Origin: Apostichopus japonicus
Taxonomy: Eukaryota > Echinodermata > Holothuroidea > Aspidochirotida > Stichopodidae
Length of the DNA stretch: 64,000 nt
Reading direction: 5' to 3'
NCBI RefSeq assembly: GCF_037975245.1
Contig: NC_092565.1
Location: 22,713,499 to 22,777,498 of the forward strand
Made by a program: the position numbers and the translations under genes. Positions 10,427-24,570 of this stretch are shown piece after piece (within the stretch, counting starts at the first letter, position 1; each line of letters opens with the position of its first letter). The notes below the pieces were generated by a model. It was not told the DNA's origin. It saw only the letters and a list, made by a program, of their open reading frames with translations, and made no database searches.

Positions 10427-12404
10427 CCCAGGAAAAAATTTACCTCAAATTTACCGCGGTAACATACCACACTTTTACCCCGGTAAAACCGGGGTAAAAA
10501 CGCGGTAAATTTGTTGTACAATACCGCGGTGTTTTGGCCCTATGGACGCGGTAAACCGCGGTTTACCGCAGTAAATTACCACAAATTTACCATGGTTTTA
10601 CCTCACTTTTACCCCAATTTTACCGCAATTTACCACGGTGTTACCATACTTTTACCACGCTTTTACTACACTTTTACTACGCTTTTACCCCAAATTTACC
10701 ACAGTTTTACCATTCTTTTACCCCAATTTTACTGTATATTTACCACGCTTTTTCCTTAGTTTTACCTCAATTAACCATATTTTACCACGCTTTTACCCCA
10801 ATTTTACCGTAGATTTACTACGCTTTTACCTTAGTTTTACCTCAATTTACCATGATTTTACACTAATTGTTGGACAGTTTTACCTAACATTGAGCATGAT
10901 TTTGTCCTAACTTCAATCAGCATGCATGTATACCATATATTTCTTTGAATTTCACCCATCAGTGTACTGTATCATAATTTGGATGCCTTTACCCTTATTG
11001 TAATGGTCGTATGCCTGACATGCAAGTCCTCAGTTGTAGAATGCAACAGTTTTTAATTCATCAAATCCATGGAGGTTTCACACTTTGAATTCAATTACCC
11101 TAGATGGTATGATTCCTGACTCTCTTCTTTTGACTTAATTGGTAGTCCAGATTGGACTTTTGATCTCTTATTGTCCTCAAAGACTTGTTTTAAATGGAAA
11201 GAGTACTCTGATCATAGATACATAGACGTGTCAAGTCATTTAATGGACCTGACAGAGAATACCCAAATCTGAGGACACTGATTGGTCAATTTTTGTGTGC
11301 CACAGTGTTGAGGCACAGAAGCTATGCCTTATGTGTGCTAGTTTATATAGTTCTTTTTTCATTTTAAAGGCTTTTAGGTTCTCCCTAATAATGAAAAAAG
11401 AATTAATTGTTGTCTCCTCTCAAATATATCAGGGATTCCATGAAGGAATTCTCTATGTATCTATCCTCTGCTTGTTTTTTTTTTTTTTTTTAGGAAAAGA
11501 GAGGCATACTATAACATATAAGAATAGCAGTTTGTCTCTCTTCTTTATTCAACTCATATCCACAGGTAATTTATATTGCCAACATTAAGATATGAATAGA
11601 ACAAAAGGTTTGTCATATCAGTATTGCAAAAATATGGGACAAAATCATGGAAAATTGCTGTAAATGTACCATCATGTTTCATAGTGTGACCCATATATGT
11701 TCTACTGTGGTAAAATCATGGTACAATTATGGTAAATTTACCATAGTATAATTGCACCGTATAGTTTTACCCTATTTTTACTGTGGTTAATCATGGCACA
11801 ATTGTAGGAATTTCACATATGTAGTTTATGTACCATATAAACTTACCCTACTTTTACTACAGTAATATCATGGTAAAACTATGGTAAATTTACCGTAGTA
11901 AATGTACCACGCTTTTACCCTACTTTTACCGCGGTAATACCATGGTAAAACTGTGGTTAATTTACCGTAGTAAATGTACCGCACTTTTACCCTACTTATA
12001 CCGCAGTAATATCATGGTATAAAACTGCGGTAAATTTACCGCGGTAAATGTACCACACTTTTACCCTACTTATACCGCGGTTATATCATGGTAAAACTGC
12101 GGTAAATTTACCGCAGTAAATGTACTACACTTTTACCCTATATTTACCGCGGTAATACCATGGTAAAACTGTGGTAAATTTACCGTAGTAAATGTACCAC
12201 ACTTTTACCGCGGTAATACCATGGTAAAACTGCGGTAAATTTACCGCAGTAAATGTACCGCACTTTTACCATACTTTTACCGCGGTAATACCATGGTAAA
12301 ACTGTGGTAAATGTACCGCGGTTGATTTTACCACAATTTTACCCTATTTATCATACATTTACCATAGTTTACCGCGGTAAAATTAGGGTACATTTTTTGC
12401 TGGG
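10427..12404. mobile_element. TIR element built from TTTACCGCGGTAAA words
   Basis: The ends CCCAGGAAAAAATTTACC and CCCAGCAAAAAATGTACC (right end on minus strand) match at 16 of 18 bases and are flanked by TA. TAGGCCTA also occurs next to both ends. From 10440 to 10900 the sequence is a degenerate array of TTTTACCNCA-type words. From about 11640 to 12390 it is a tandem array of roughly 68-bp units combining TACCGCGGTAATACCATGG with AAACTGCGGTAAATTTACCG. The middle 700 bp are unique. The TA flank suggests a Tc1/mariner-like non-autonomous element; no transposase is visible. Confidence 0.7.
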
Positions 12405-12412
12405 TAGGCCTA

Positions 12413-15400
12413 CTTGACAAACGGCAATAGCATACTGTCATCTCAGTCCCAGCAAAGTTTGTTATCACCAGTACTGAGTGGAATTCTACTGACCTATCTA
12501 TATGTATTGAATATAGCCTAGGCATAGTTACTACTAAACCTTTAATACAAACGATAACGTTAAAGTTATACTAGTAGTATATTACCATAGTGAACTTGTA
12601 GGTAGGCTATAGACAAACCATATGCCATCGCCCGTATATGCGTCACTGCCAGTGAAATGCCTTCAGACAATTTATTGGATCTAGAGGTATAGTTTCTTCA
12701 TTCAACCGTCCCTCCCACGTACCACAGATAACCCTTATAAATCTAAGCAAGTGTGCATTACAGCGAGAAGTTAATGTCTTTGGTGTAATGGTGTCGAATG
12801 GTTTCGTACTGTTACAGGTTAGCATAATCAATGGAAATGTTAGTTACTTTGTCACCATATATGGGCCCGCTACGATGCCGATCAATAGTTTAAAATTAAT
12901 TGTGCATGTACCAACTTAATGCTGAACTGAGCAGTCAATGCAAGGGCGAATTGGCACCAAATTGTATGAATATTAAGGATTAGTTGAGGGTTTCAGTGAG
13001 TCAGAAAGTCAGTGAGTTAGTCATGCAACTATAGTCATTGAGTGAGGGAATCATCGTTAGTTGTACATTATTTCACATCAAATCTTAAATGGTCTTCATG
13101 AGCCTACGTAAAAGTCTCTTACTTCCAGCTCTTTGCCTATTCGAGAGTTATGATATATTCAATAATTCAAATGTTTTTATGACTATTATTGACTTCACCT
13201 TGCAAACTAACATTTCGGTGGCTCATTTTAGCTTATATTTTGCGTTGAGTATTAATCCTTTCTTCCTTTTTCATTTAGTTCACTACAAACGAAAATGTGT
13301 TCCACAAAGTGGACACGAAAATGTGTTCCACTTAGTTATATCTCTATTTGCACATTACTAATTTCAATTATGTTGATCTATAGTAAACAGCGTTTTATTT
13401 CCAGGTGCGGTATAGCATGTTGCCATTAGCCCAGTAAGTATAAAAGCTATGATACATTCAACACAAACAGCTTTAATATAAATCATTGCTATAAAAAAAA
13501 ATGGCCTTTGCCAAGAACTCTCCATTTTACAAACATTTAAAAAATATCGCCTCTCCCCTTAGAAACCAAAGTTATTGATATTGGACTAGTAACAAATCTA
13601 CAACTTACTATTGTTGAAACCCTCTGCTCATGAATACGAAAAATCACGCCCACGCATGCGCAGGGAGGTCGAGAACCTGTTCAAACCCAGGAGACAATTA
13701 TGACACCAGGACCTTCTTCGAAGTCTTTATTTTTCCTTCAATATCATTATTCTTTATTATACGTATCCCGACCCCTTAATTGACTTCTGACTCCCCCTCT
13801 CTCCCATCAGGACCGCACAGAAGATTGGCATTGAGAAGTATTACTATGACAATTCTACAGGTCACAATGTTTGCTTCCCGCGATCTCTCTTTCTTAATAG
13901 ATTGAAAAGAAACCATGTGTTGTTGTTTTGTTCTCAGAAGAACCACTTGCTTCACCCTCAGGTAACTAGTACATTGTTCGAGAAAACTCCATGAAACAGG
14001 TTTTTATTTTTGTCGACCGTGATGGAGAAATGCAGTTTGTAATTACTCTAATCATTTGACGAGAATAACAAACTTTCGCCTCCAGCGACCTTGAAGCAGC
14101 TTTTTGTTTTTAGTGATCAATTCCAACAATTCCATCATTAAACTTTCACCGAGCATAGACCAAAATGAGGACGGCAGTCGATCAAGCATAAGGACATCTT
14201 TCTAATTTTGTTCACTAAACCTGTTTCGATTCCTTCCCAGGCTGTATCTTTAACCAAAACAGTACCTTAGTTTGTTTGCTATGTGTGAAAAAAGTTAACG
14301 AAAAGTCAATAGAAATTTGAAGAAATATCTGTAAATGTTGTCGCCAGAGATTTATTATGTAGTATTCAGATCAGTTTTCAGTAACTTTATTTTGAAGCAT
14401 ATAGATTTAAAAGTTGTATTATAACACACAGCAAATCTGCTGTATGCATACTTATATATATATATTCAAGCATTTCTATCCGTGTGAGGGACATATATCT
14501 GAGCTTACAGGCATGCTACCATGTAACTGCTTCCTTCATAAGATCAAGTGACTATCTCCGATGTGAAACATCGGCTATTGTGAGACTGAACCTCTGAAAT
14601 GCTCAAACCCAGAGGGTGGGGGTGCTTTGTGGTTAAAACAAAGGCCACCCAAACCGTAACATTAATATAACAATGGCTTTTGCATGTTTCAATATCTTCT
14701 CAGATGGATCTGCATTCAAAGAACATTGCTCTATTAAGCTTATTGTTTGTGCTTCCTAGAACCACGAGTTGTGCGAGAGAGACACTTCGCTTGGTTACAG
14801 ACGTCAACTCATGTGACTATATGATACATTGAGTCAGACAAAGTGATCATCTCATCAAGGTCTTTGTTCTTCGGAAATGGTTTTGTTCTGTCATTATATA
14901 GCCTATTAAGTACCGCTCAGTGTGGGAACAGATTTGCTCCTGTTTAGAACTACTTCACATTTTCCTTCGTGCTGATAGTAGGCTAGGCGAGACAGGCGTT
15001 TGAAAGACAGTGCCATACAAAAGATCGTGCCGTCATGAACAATGGCAGAAGCCTGTATGGGGTATCTGATTGTAATAACTGCACGATTCAGGTGTAACTT
15101 TACCATTGTATGCACAGGAATACGAAACTTTATGTTTCGGTATCCCACCCCCAAGTACCCCACCCAGGTACCCACCCCAGGTACCCACCCAATGGCCCCT
15201 TCTCCCTTCGTTCCCTATATACGTGCCACTCATCTTGCTCATTGAAAAGATCAAATGGAGTGCATTCGCTTCTCCATGCGTAAAATAAAGAATCGAAACA
15301 GTCGAATACAATGACAAGTATATACAAAGTAGCAATGCTGATACAGCAGATATCCACGAGAATAAGACTAGCAGCGTGGGAGGATTTAATTATGACACAC

Positions 15401-17539
15401 TTAGAACATTCGAATGGCTACTTTACTCATTGTCAAATAAATCTCTCTAATTTCTACACTATCTAACTTTAGCTACTTGTTACCCATATGCACTTGTCTA
15501 TTTTACACATTTATGACAAAAATGTGTTGAAATTCACGAACATTTTCTTACAACTTGTTACTTCGTCTAAGGATCGCTCAGTTTCGATTTCTAACGTTCC
15601 GTTGCTATGGTAATTCATGGAATTTATATAAATAACATCCGGCTCATTGATAGTAAACGGTGGCTTATACCTGGGCTTCACTCATTATGCAAAGGTTAGG
15701 AAAGAAAAGAATTATCCAATGAAGAGCCTTACATTGATACTATATATAGACACTATGAATTTTTTATCTCCTCACCACAGTATTTTTCTTTCGGCTATGC
15801 CTCTCATGGATAGCTGAAACGTAGAAGATGGCCATTTATGGCGCTTTAAACTTCTCGTACCATGCCTGGCACATATACACATAAGTAGTACTCGACGTCT
15901 TGCTATCGTAATTTCTACTGAACTTTTGTTTTAACTAACCTGCATTGCAGACTTCTCTACGCTTCTCCCAGAAAGCATTAAGTGCCATCAAAATGCTTCA
16001 GTTGGCTCTGGCACTTTTCTCAACACATCACTAATCACGTCGTGCATAAAAAACATGAATTCCAAGGCAAAGGCATAGGCCTATACTAGGCACAGGCTAG
16101 GAATAGGCTAACTTCACAGACAGACGAACAGACAAACAGACACACAGACAGCTTCAGACATGAATGTAAAATATCACTAACCAGCCATGCACATTATGCT
16201 TATGTCTTGCAAATGTCGTCCTCCTCTTCACTGCAACCCGATCATTGGAGACGTTCGAAAAGTTTAGACGAAGAACGAAGTTGAGATATATCCAACGCGT
16301 TGACTACACTGGGATGCAATGAATAGAACTGCCTGTAAATGTGTTGATATGGACGCCTTTAAATTGAAGAGGGAGAATAAAAGTCCATGTGACAAACATG
16401 ATGGTATAATAAACATGACGGTATAAAGATCAAAAATTATATACATATATAGCCTAGATTGATATAGGTATTCCGTACTTTCAACATGCCGGTATAATAA
16501 ACACTAGGATATAATACTATAATATAATATATAACTATAAGTAAATACGTACATCGTACATGCATGCCATTGCCCATATTGGTTGTGAGCGTTTTTGTTA
16601 TCATTGTATGCATGCGTACACCGGGATGAACAAGGTCAGACTTTTAGGCGATACCGTTGTACTAAGCCTATACTTAAAGACTTAACTGTATACAGCAGAA
16701 AACTGAGTTGGTTGCACCAACTGTCAGTCAAATAAGAAATTATCGTGTGTGAATAATCACAATGCAAAGAATAAACCCGTTAAAGCAGTTTAGGGCTGCA
16801 TATATGGTGATTACAGCTCATCTATGCCACCTTCTCAACGGAGATTGAATTCTAAGAAGTTGGAAAATCAATCAGCTGTTTACCTTTATGAAAGAGGCAA
16901 AACATAAATGATAAACAAACGTGAGAAACAAAAATGTTCGTAATATCTCAAACCTAGACATATGCTACTGTGTACATTAGCCGAATTTGGGAACAACCCT
17001 TTAATTGTGACACCATTATAACGTGTTATGTTATGTTACAGTTTTAATTCTTTGAGCCTATACATATTATATCCCAAACTTACTGGTCTCCTCTCTTACT
17101 GGTCTCCTCTCTATATAACTGCACTTTTCCATCTACCTGGTCTACACATTGCTAACATTTCGGCATTGCGCCCGATTGATTCACTTTCGGGTTAATAATG
17201 ATACCACTTTCATCTTGTTCCCTACACCATCAATCTGGTAGACCGAAAAGTTTTGCAACAGTCCTTATGAGCTCAGTAAATACCTTTACTGCTCTGTCGC
17301 AGTTTACATTGCATGATTCCAGTAAGAATTGGAGGTATAATATATACAAGAACATACATCAAGATATATGACGGAAAATAATACAAACAAACATTAAACA
17401 AAAATTAAAAAGGTGGATAATAAGTGGTGGCCTCTTTGGTTGGATGGGCAGCACAAGGCACTGCATTGTCGTAATGACATTGCCTTTGTTGGTTTTGTTT
17501 TAATTTTCTAGGAGCTTATGATCCCAATTCCGTATCCTC
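12413..17539. other. Gene-poor stretch
   Basis: Unique, AT-rich sequence. Only the GGTACC minisatellite at 15.1 kb and scattered palindromic TAGGCCTA words stand out. A minus-strand frame at 12643-12831 has coding-like residues but no splice support. Confidence 0.5.
15143..15196. repeat. CCCAGGTACCCA minisatellite
   Basis: About three and a half diverged copies of a 14-16 bp C-rich unit containing GGTACC. Confidence 0.7.
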
Positions 17540-17668
17540 CCTTAGTCCGCAAAAGCATCTGAGAGAGTCCAGCCTTCGGACCAGAAGAAGACTAGCTGTC
17601 TTGGAATGGAGGGATCACGTCTATTAGACTGGGTTGATGTTCAACGTTCAGTGAAACCATGGCCTCAG
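17540..17668 (+). CDS. Weak candidate 5' exon with start codon at its end
   Basis: ACCATGGCCTCAG|GTAGGC at 17657-17674 combines an ideal start context (AAACCATGG) with a splice donor after three codons and one base. The preceding 120 bp are less AT-rich than their surroundings, as a 5' UTR might be. No following exon was identified. This is only a pattern-based suggestion. Confidence 0.2.
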
Positions 17669-17674
17669 GTAGGC

Positions 17675-20149
17675 ATATTTTCTTGTCAACTTTGGTTTTG
17701 TTTATAATTTTTTTTTGTTATTTACACTATCCTTCTCAATCGTCTTTGTTTCTCACTATATAGTTAAAGTTAAATTTATCCTCATGTCTGCCAAGATTCG
17801 ATTCCCGACGAAGCATTTTCTTTTAATGTTCAATGATTTGATATCAACAGATCTGACCAATTTAAAATTCAAAAGCCGGCTTGAACAAAAACTTGTTATC
17901 ACCATCCATCGGTGTTACCAAGTTCCAATGTACAGTCATATCAGAATAACATGTTTAAATTCTTCGTCTGTCAATAATAATAAAAAAATAACTGCCAAGA
18001 AACTAGTATTTCTGTTATAACAGCAATCAAAACATCGGTGGTGATATCCAGCAAACCAAGCAAAAAGATCATCGCTTGTAAAATACCGTCTACTTTTGCA
18101 TGAAAAAAAGTTAAAAATTCATTGAAATGGTCTTTTTGTCCTCTATTTCTTTTCTTTTTTGCAGTTTATTTTCCTTTTACGATAAACAAGGAACCTCTTT
18201 ATAAGTTTACAAATAACCAAAGTACCAAGGTATTATTCAAATTGACAAGTAATTAACTTTGATATGAATGCAATTAAAAAGCGCTTTTGTCATTTATAAT
18301 TATCCATATCAGTATCCTATAAATAGTAAATCCCAAAAACCACTATAGCAATTAGCTATGCATGGGTAAAAAAGAGCGTTTGCTTAAAAAAAAAGCATTG
18401 TTGTATTGTGAACGAGGAAGGGTGCACTATAACGTCTGAGGCCCATTCGAGGGAGGGGGGGGGTTATGTAAGGGTCAACATATATCAATGAAACACGAGT
18501 ATTAGTGAATTTCTGTTTTATTTGTCAACTAAGACGGGATGGCCACTTTTGATTTGTAAGATACAGCAGTTGTAATCGTTGCAGGTACAAACATGCACAC
18601 TCCATCATTTCGACTATGTGCTTTACCTCTCTGCCGGGCATTTAAGATGGGTTCGCGACTATCCCTTGAAGGTCAAAATGTCAAAATGTCTTGCAGGGTC
18701 GGTCGCCAAAACTTCGGGAGAAACAAAAGTCATTGCCGATTTTTTAGAAAAAAGTTGGGAAAAATTTGATAATAAATACTACAAAATGTGCAATATATAA
18801 CACACGTTTTGCAACTAAGTACCCCTAATGATATTTAATATCACATTTATTTTCACATGTAAGAAGGAGAACTCTTCGGGGCCTTTTTCCAAGGTCATAA
18901 CATTCCCCACTGAAGGGCCGTCAAGTTAATCAAGGTGAAATGTGGGGTCACCAATAGACAAACTTTTGTGAATACTATGGCTTACGTGATAGTAACAAGT
19001 ATAGACCCACCAGAAACAGAACAAATATTCATTATAAATTAGTAGTATTGGCTGAGGAGGTTGGGGTTGGGGGAGGTGGGAGGGGGGGGGGGGACTAGGG
19101 GACATTGCTTTACCAGTGTAGTTAAAAACGGTTAGCTGACTACTGAAACATGCGTATAGCCATACACCAAACGATGTCAGGTAGAACACTTTGATGCATT
19201 TATTCAACATATTTAATTTTAAAATTCGTTATTGTTTAACTATTAACTTAATTTTAACAATTAATTTTCATTGTATTTAGTGAGGAATTGTATCAGAGGT
19301 CATAAGTGAGACACAAGAAATCAGAGTGGACACCCCTCTCCTGGATGACTTAACATATTATCCCCTATCTCCCCTCCCTCCCCCCCCCCGCCCAGCACAA
19401 ATAGGTGATTGAACCCCTGACAATAAGTATCAGCATTCATTGCAAATGCTTTTCAAACTTCTTCAACTTTGTAATAATGTATATAATACATTGTCATGAT
19501 ATATATGATGAAGAGCTGATATAATACACCATACAGAATTCCTACTTATTTTTTGTTTTTGCTTTGAAATAAAACGACTCGTTCCCTCGGGTCTATAGGG
19601 AAGTATCGTTGCTTGATGCGCCCAATCTTTACTTCCGGTTTGAAGAGTGAGAAGCATTCTAACACGTAGAGTGCTGTTAACGAGAATATATCGATATGTT
19701 TTTTAGGGTCAAGGAAACATTCCCTACGGGTAAGTTGCAATAGTTTGGAAGTTTATGTTTCTGTAGGGACCTAGACAACAACAATCACAAAAAAGAAGAA
19801 GAAACAAATATGACGACCAAAAAAAAAAAATTGGGTTGTCGCCCTAGGTTAACTTCGGTCATTGATGGAGGAGAAGTTGGCTCAATTTCTCAAGGTCTCC
19901 TGAGGATGATGCACTGCATGTTTTCATAACGTTAAATAATTTAGATTAACTTTCTCCGACGATTGTTTCCTGCTCTTGAGGGTACGATGTACACGGATGA
20001 ATATTAAGTGAAGTCCATCTGGGTAAGATAGGTACAGTAGTGTTATATTGGTCTGACAGTTCAGTGTTGCCTGCAGTGATTCGACAATCAGGTTTTAGTG
20101 TGTAGGCTAGCTAACTATATACAAACCCAGAGAGAGAGGTATATATATA

Positions 20150-20196
<47 letters not shown>

Positions 20197-21850
20197 CTAT
20201 ATATATATATAGCTATATATATATATAGCTATATATATATATAGCTATATATATATATATATATATGACTCACCATATAGACATATGGAGAGAAATGAGA
20301 CACGGGTCGGAGTGGGAGGGGTTTAGAAATGGGTATACCCATGCACGTAGCCAGCCTTCGTGGTGTGAGGGGGAAAGCCAAATTTTGGTCCCCACTTTAA
20401 GAGTCAGGGTTAAAGGGTAAGTTAATGCTTGTATTGATATGGCATGACACCATATGAGCTCCACACTCTAGTGTGATTTCAAACTTTAAGGGGGTAGGGG
20501 AAAAGTTCGACTGATGCCCGTTCTGGTGAGGGGTCTATCTTTACTTTACTAAGGGGATTAGATGCAAAATGATACTTATATTGCCAACATAGAGAATGCA
20601 TTATTCTTCATCCCACGTTCCTAACAGGACCTATAAATGGCTCCGGGGTTCGGGGATATAACCCCTTCTTATGACGCCTCCCCCCCCCCCACCCCTGTGC
20701 CGATGACATGAAAGATAACATGACGATTTATGGCTAACAACTTTGAATTAATAAAAGTAAAATACTTCACTTTTGAAAAACCAGTCGTTTTTCACGAACA
20801 AATTATGCTTGTTTTTTTGTGTGTGAAAACGTCTGCATATGAACACAGACCTCCATTACCTTTACTTAGAATCTAATGTCTCCTTTACGCCCCCTTTACT
20901 TTCACTATAGCTTTCGCTTTTTTTAAATTCACCCTCACCAGAAAGAAATGCACTTTCTCTTCAAATGTCCTCAGCGAACCGTACCCCCGCCCCCCCCAAA
21001 AAAAAATAAGTTATCATTCATTCATTTCATTTTCTACGTAAGAAAACCTGGTCATCAAGCTGTTCATAAAAAACACCCTAACTTCCAAATAGATGGACCT
21101 TTCTGCACCGGTAAATGTCACCAACATGCAGCAAGGCGACAAGGCATAAATGAGTGACGTCACAGGCGGCAAGCAAACAAACGGTGAGGCAGTCGGCATG
21201 AGAGAGTTATTTGACAAGCGTACGTGAAGGAAAAACGTCATGCAACTAAATTTATTCAATATCGAACTTCTCTTCCCTCCATTTATCTTTAAAGATTTTG
21301 TTTTGAGGCATTCCTATTTTAAGGGATGGATTTTAAACATAACATCACTATACCCTTGCGAACGTCATTTAGCGAAGGTTCGTACGTACGAGGTTTCGAT
21401 ATTGTTCAATAAGCAACGATCACTGTGCTCTCATCCAAAGGATAAGTGTCTTATACTAGTCTTAAGGATTAGCAATGATTCTCACAAAGGCCTTAAAGGG
21501 TGACTTTATTTAGTTTTGATTTGTGCTAGACCGTCTAAACACTGCTACCCAATCCATGTGATATTTCTTTAAACACTTTTAAATTTTGAAGGAATTATCC
21601 TTTAAACATCTCGTTGCTGGTCGGTTAAATGGTGGCCTGAGTGGCAGCACGGGCCGTTAGGTCAGTTCCTCAGCGACATAAAATAACGTAAATGCTTTTA
21701 TGGTATGAAATAACATTTTTTACAATGCTTTACAGATTTGTCAAGGAAAAAATTATGTTGAATATTAAGGGTGCTCTGTCGTTTATAAGAAAATATAAGA
21801 ACATATTTGTGTTGGGTTATGTAAATTAAAAAAAATGGACTAATAGCAGA
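17675..21850. other. Gene-poor stretch with G/C homopolymer runs
   Basis: Runs of 8-12 G or C occur at about 18455, 19082, 19380, 20682 and 20990. Short frames overlap these and are not credible genes. The (TA)n array at 20.14 kb is listed separately. Confidence 0.5.
20139..20267. repeat. (TA)n array with periodic TAGC interruptions
   Basis: Dinucleotide array in which TAGC interrupts the TA run four times at about 20-bp spacing over the second half. Confidence 0.95.
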
Positions 21851-22293
<443 letters not shown>

Positions 22294-24389
22294 AGTAAGC
22301 CTTAAAGAACCATTCCAGAAAATCTTTTACAGCTGTATACTTTGAAAACCTGAATAGATTTAGAAACGTTAATCACATTCAATTCTATACCATATCGAGA
22401 TTTTGAAATAATAATATGTCTATGAAGCCACTGTGTAAGTTTGTTAAAATTCAACTTCTTGTTGAGTACAATGAAGAAACCTTTTGTTTTTTATGTTCTA
22501 CATTTGATTTCGAGTAGGCAATTATATAAACAATTTGTCGAAATGAACCGGTAGCAGCTTCATACCTAAATGCATGATGTATGCCTTTATAGGACTTAGC
22601 CTAAATATTCTGGGCTGTCAGCTTGTAATCAGGCTAATTACTAGTTAATTGAGACCATTCTGTGTGAACAGAAATACGTCACTGATGTATTGTGTCCGTA
22701 TATAGGAAACAGTACACTGCATATATAGTTACGTGGGAGGAAAATGGGCGAATTTGATAGAAATTACCGTACTATAGGATAGACCGCTAGACCAATCTTT
22801 CTCCCCTTTTGTTTTTACTTCCAATTACTCATTACGTTACTGTTTTGGTTTGTTGCTTTTGTATATAGATTCATTCACTACATGCAAAGGCTCTGTTTTA
22901 CGATAATAAAATAATATATCAAGATGTTTGTATGATTTAGTTATAGTTAAAACAATTAATGTAAAGCAATCCCATACAGTAAATAGAGAGTAAGAAGAAA
23001 AAACATTTTGTCATAATTATCATAAGATTATATAATTGTGATGTAACCGTCACATATGTGCAGGTAGTCAGACAAAAACTATATAGAGCTATACGGGGGA
23101 AAATAATCGATTACTGAAACCTAAAAAAAAAATAGTATTGATTACAAATGACGTCATCGCAGTCCAGACAGTTAATATAAGCAGTAAATGCCCCGTTGTC
23201 TATATTTATATAAATTAATACAGAAGGAAAAAAACCCGCACAGTATGACCTACAGACTTGTCCTTGTAGAATGTTAGATAAAGTGCTGGGGAAAAAAACC
23301 CTCCTGATTTAACACTTCCTGAATAATTTCTTCTTTCAATTCATTCTATTAACCTTAAACAGCTGATCTTAAAGTATAGGGCTATACATGACCTTATTAT
23401 AAACATCACTTTACAAATATATATCCAACAGCATAACGTGGTTCTGTAGTTCAGTTATGATAGACTACTATTATTTTATTTCATTTATTTATTTACTGTA
23501 TTATTTTTTTTTTTGGGTAATGACCCTCATGTAACGATCGATATGTATACAAGCAGCAACCCATGGTCCGATCTCCATTAAGAATAAAAAGTATTAGCTT
23601 TTCTTTGCCAAGTAAAAACTTTGAAATTGAAAGAAAACAGAAAACGATTAAAGATTCCTAGTCGATAAGAATCCTTTTAGCTCAACACAAACCCTTTAGG
23701 CACCATTTGGATGATACCTTATTAGATTTAATGGAAGACATTCCCCGACTTGTTAAAGGAAGAGGAGAGAGAAATCCTTGCGGTGTCGATGCAGCAAGAG
23801 GTCACGTGGATTTCAAAGATCAATTCAAAGATGAGATGATTATTTTCTTTTTCCCTTTTTAATGTCTTTAATTTTATTCCTTCTTCAAATGTTTATTATT
23901 TTTCTCTCTTGATCTTATGTAAATCTTGGTTAATCTGTTATGTTTTCAGATTGGCGTATATGGTACGTTTTCTGTTTTTTTTTTTCTTTACTAATGTTTT
24001 CACTTGATGTATTTCGTTCACCCGTTCGGGAGGAGGAGTAAACGGCTAATATTGACTGTTACTATACCCTTTCTGAGAGATCTAAAATTACGTCCGTCTG
24101 TCTATTGAAGTTTAACACTTGACCAATTACGTGAGCAGAGATGGCCTATTAACCGTATTTAGAGGATACTTTTCATGGTCAGTGATAGCAAATGAAGTGT
24201 AATCACAAAGAAGTTTCTATTTTTGCCCTGAATCAAAATTCGTTAGAATAAAAATGCGGCTAACAAATTCATGCAAGGATTATTAATGTTAAACTATTCA
24301 GTATGATATGTTGTGGTAGTTTATTTGCCATAATCTCGCAAGTTACTTGAGCAATGCTCACTCTGTGAGGTTTATAAATGCATTTTGGC

Positions 24390-24570
24390 TACGATCATAT
24401 GTAGCATAATGTTCCCATTGTAGGGGAATCGTGATACACACCTGACGATAATCACACAGTCACAGTCTCGATGCAAGGGGACTGGGGTGGAGAGCGGATC
24501 AGTCGGTTCGTTGGTTTGGTTTTTCGTGCCCAGGTTCTCTCTTGGGTAACTTTTCTTAAAAAGGGAAAAG
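24390..24570 (-). repeat. Dispersed repeat shared with 50.0 kb
   Basis: On the minus strand it reads AAGAAAAGTTACCCAAGAGA, GAACCTGGGCACGAAAAACC and ATCGTCAGGTGTGTATCACG, in the same order as at 50030-50180. It accounts for much of an apparent 138-codon frame at 24372-24788, which is therefore not taken as a gene. The class is unknown. Confidence 0.65.

Noticed and set aside
12643-12831. Minus-strand exon
   Set aside because: Residues look coding-like but no acceptor or donor frames them convincingly and no family is recognised.
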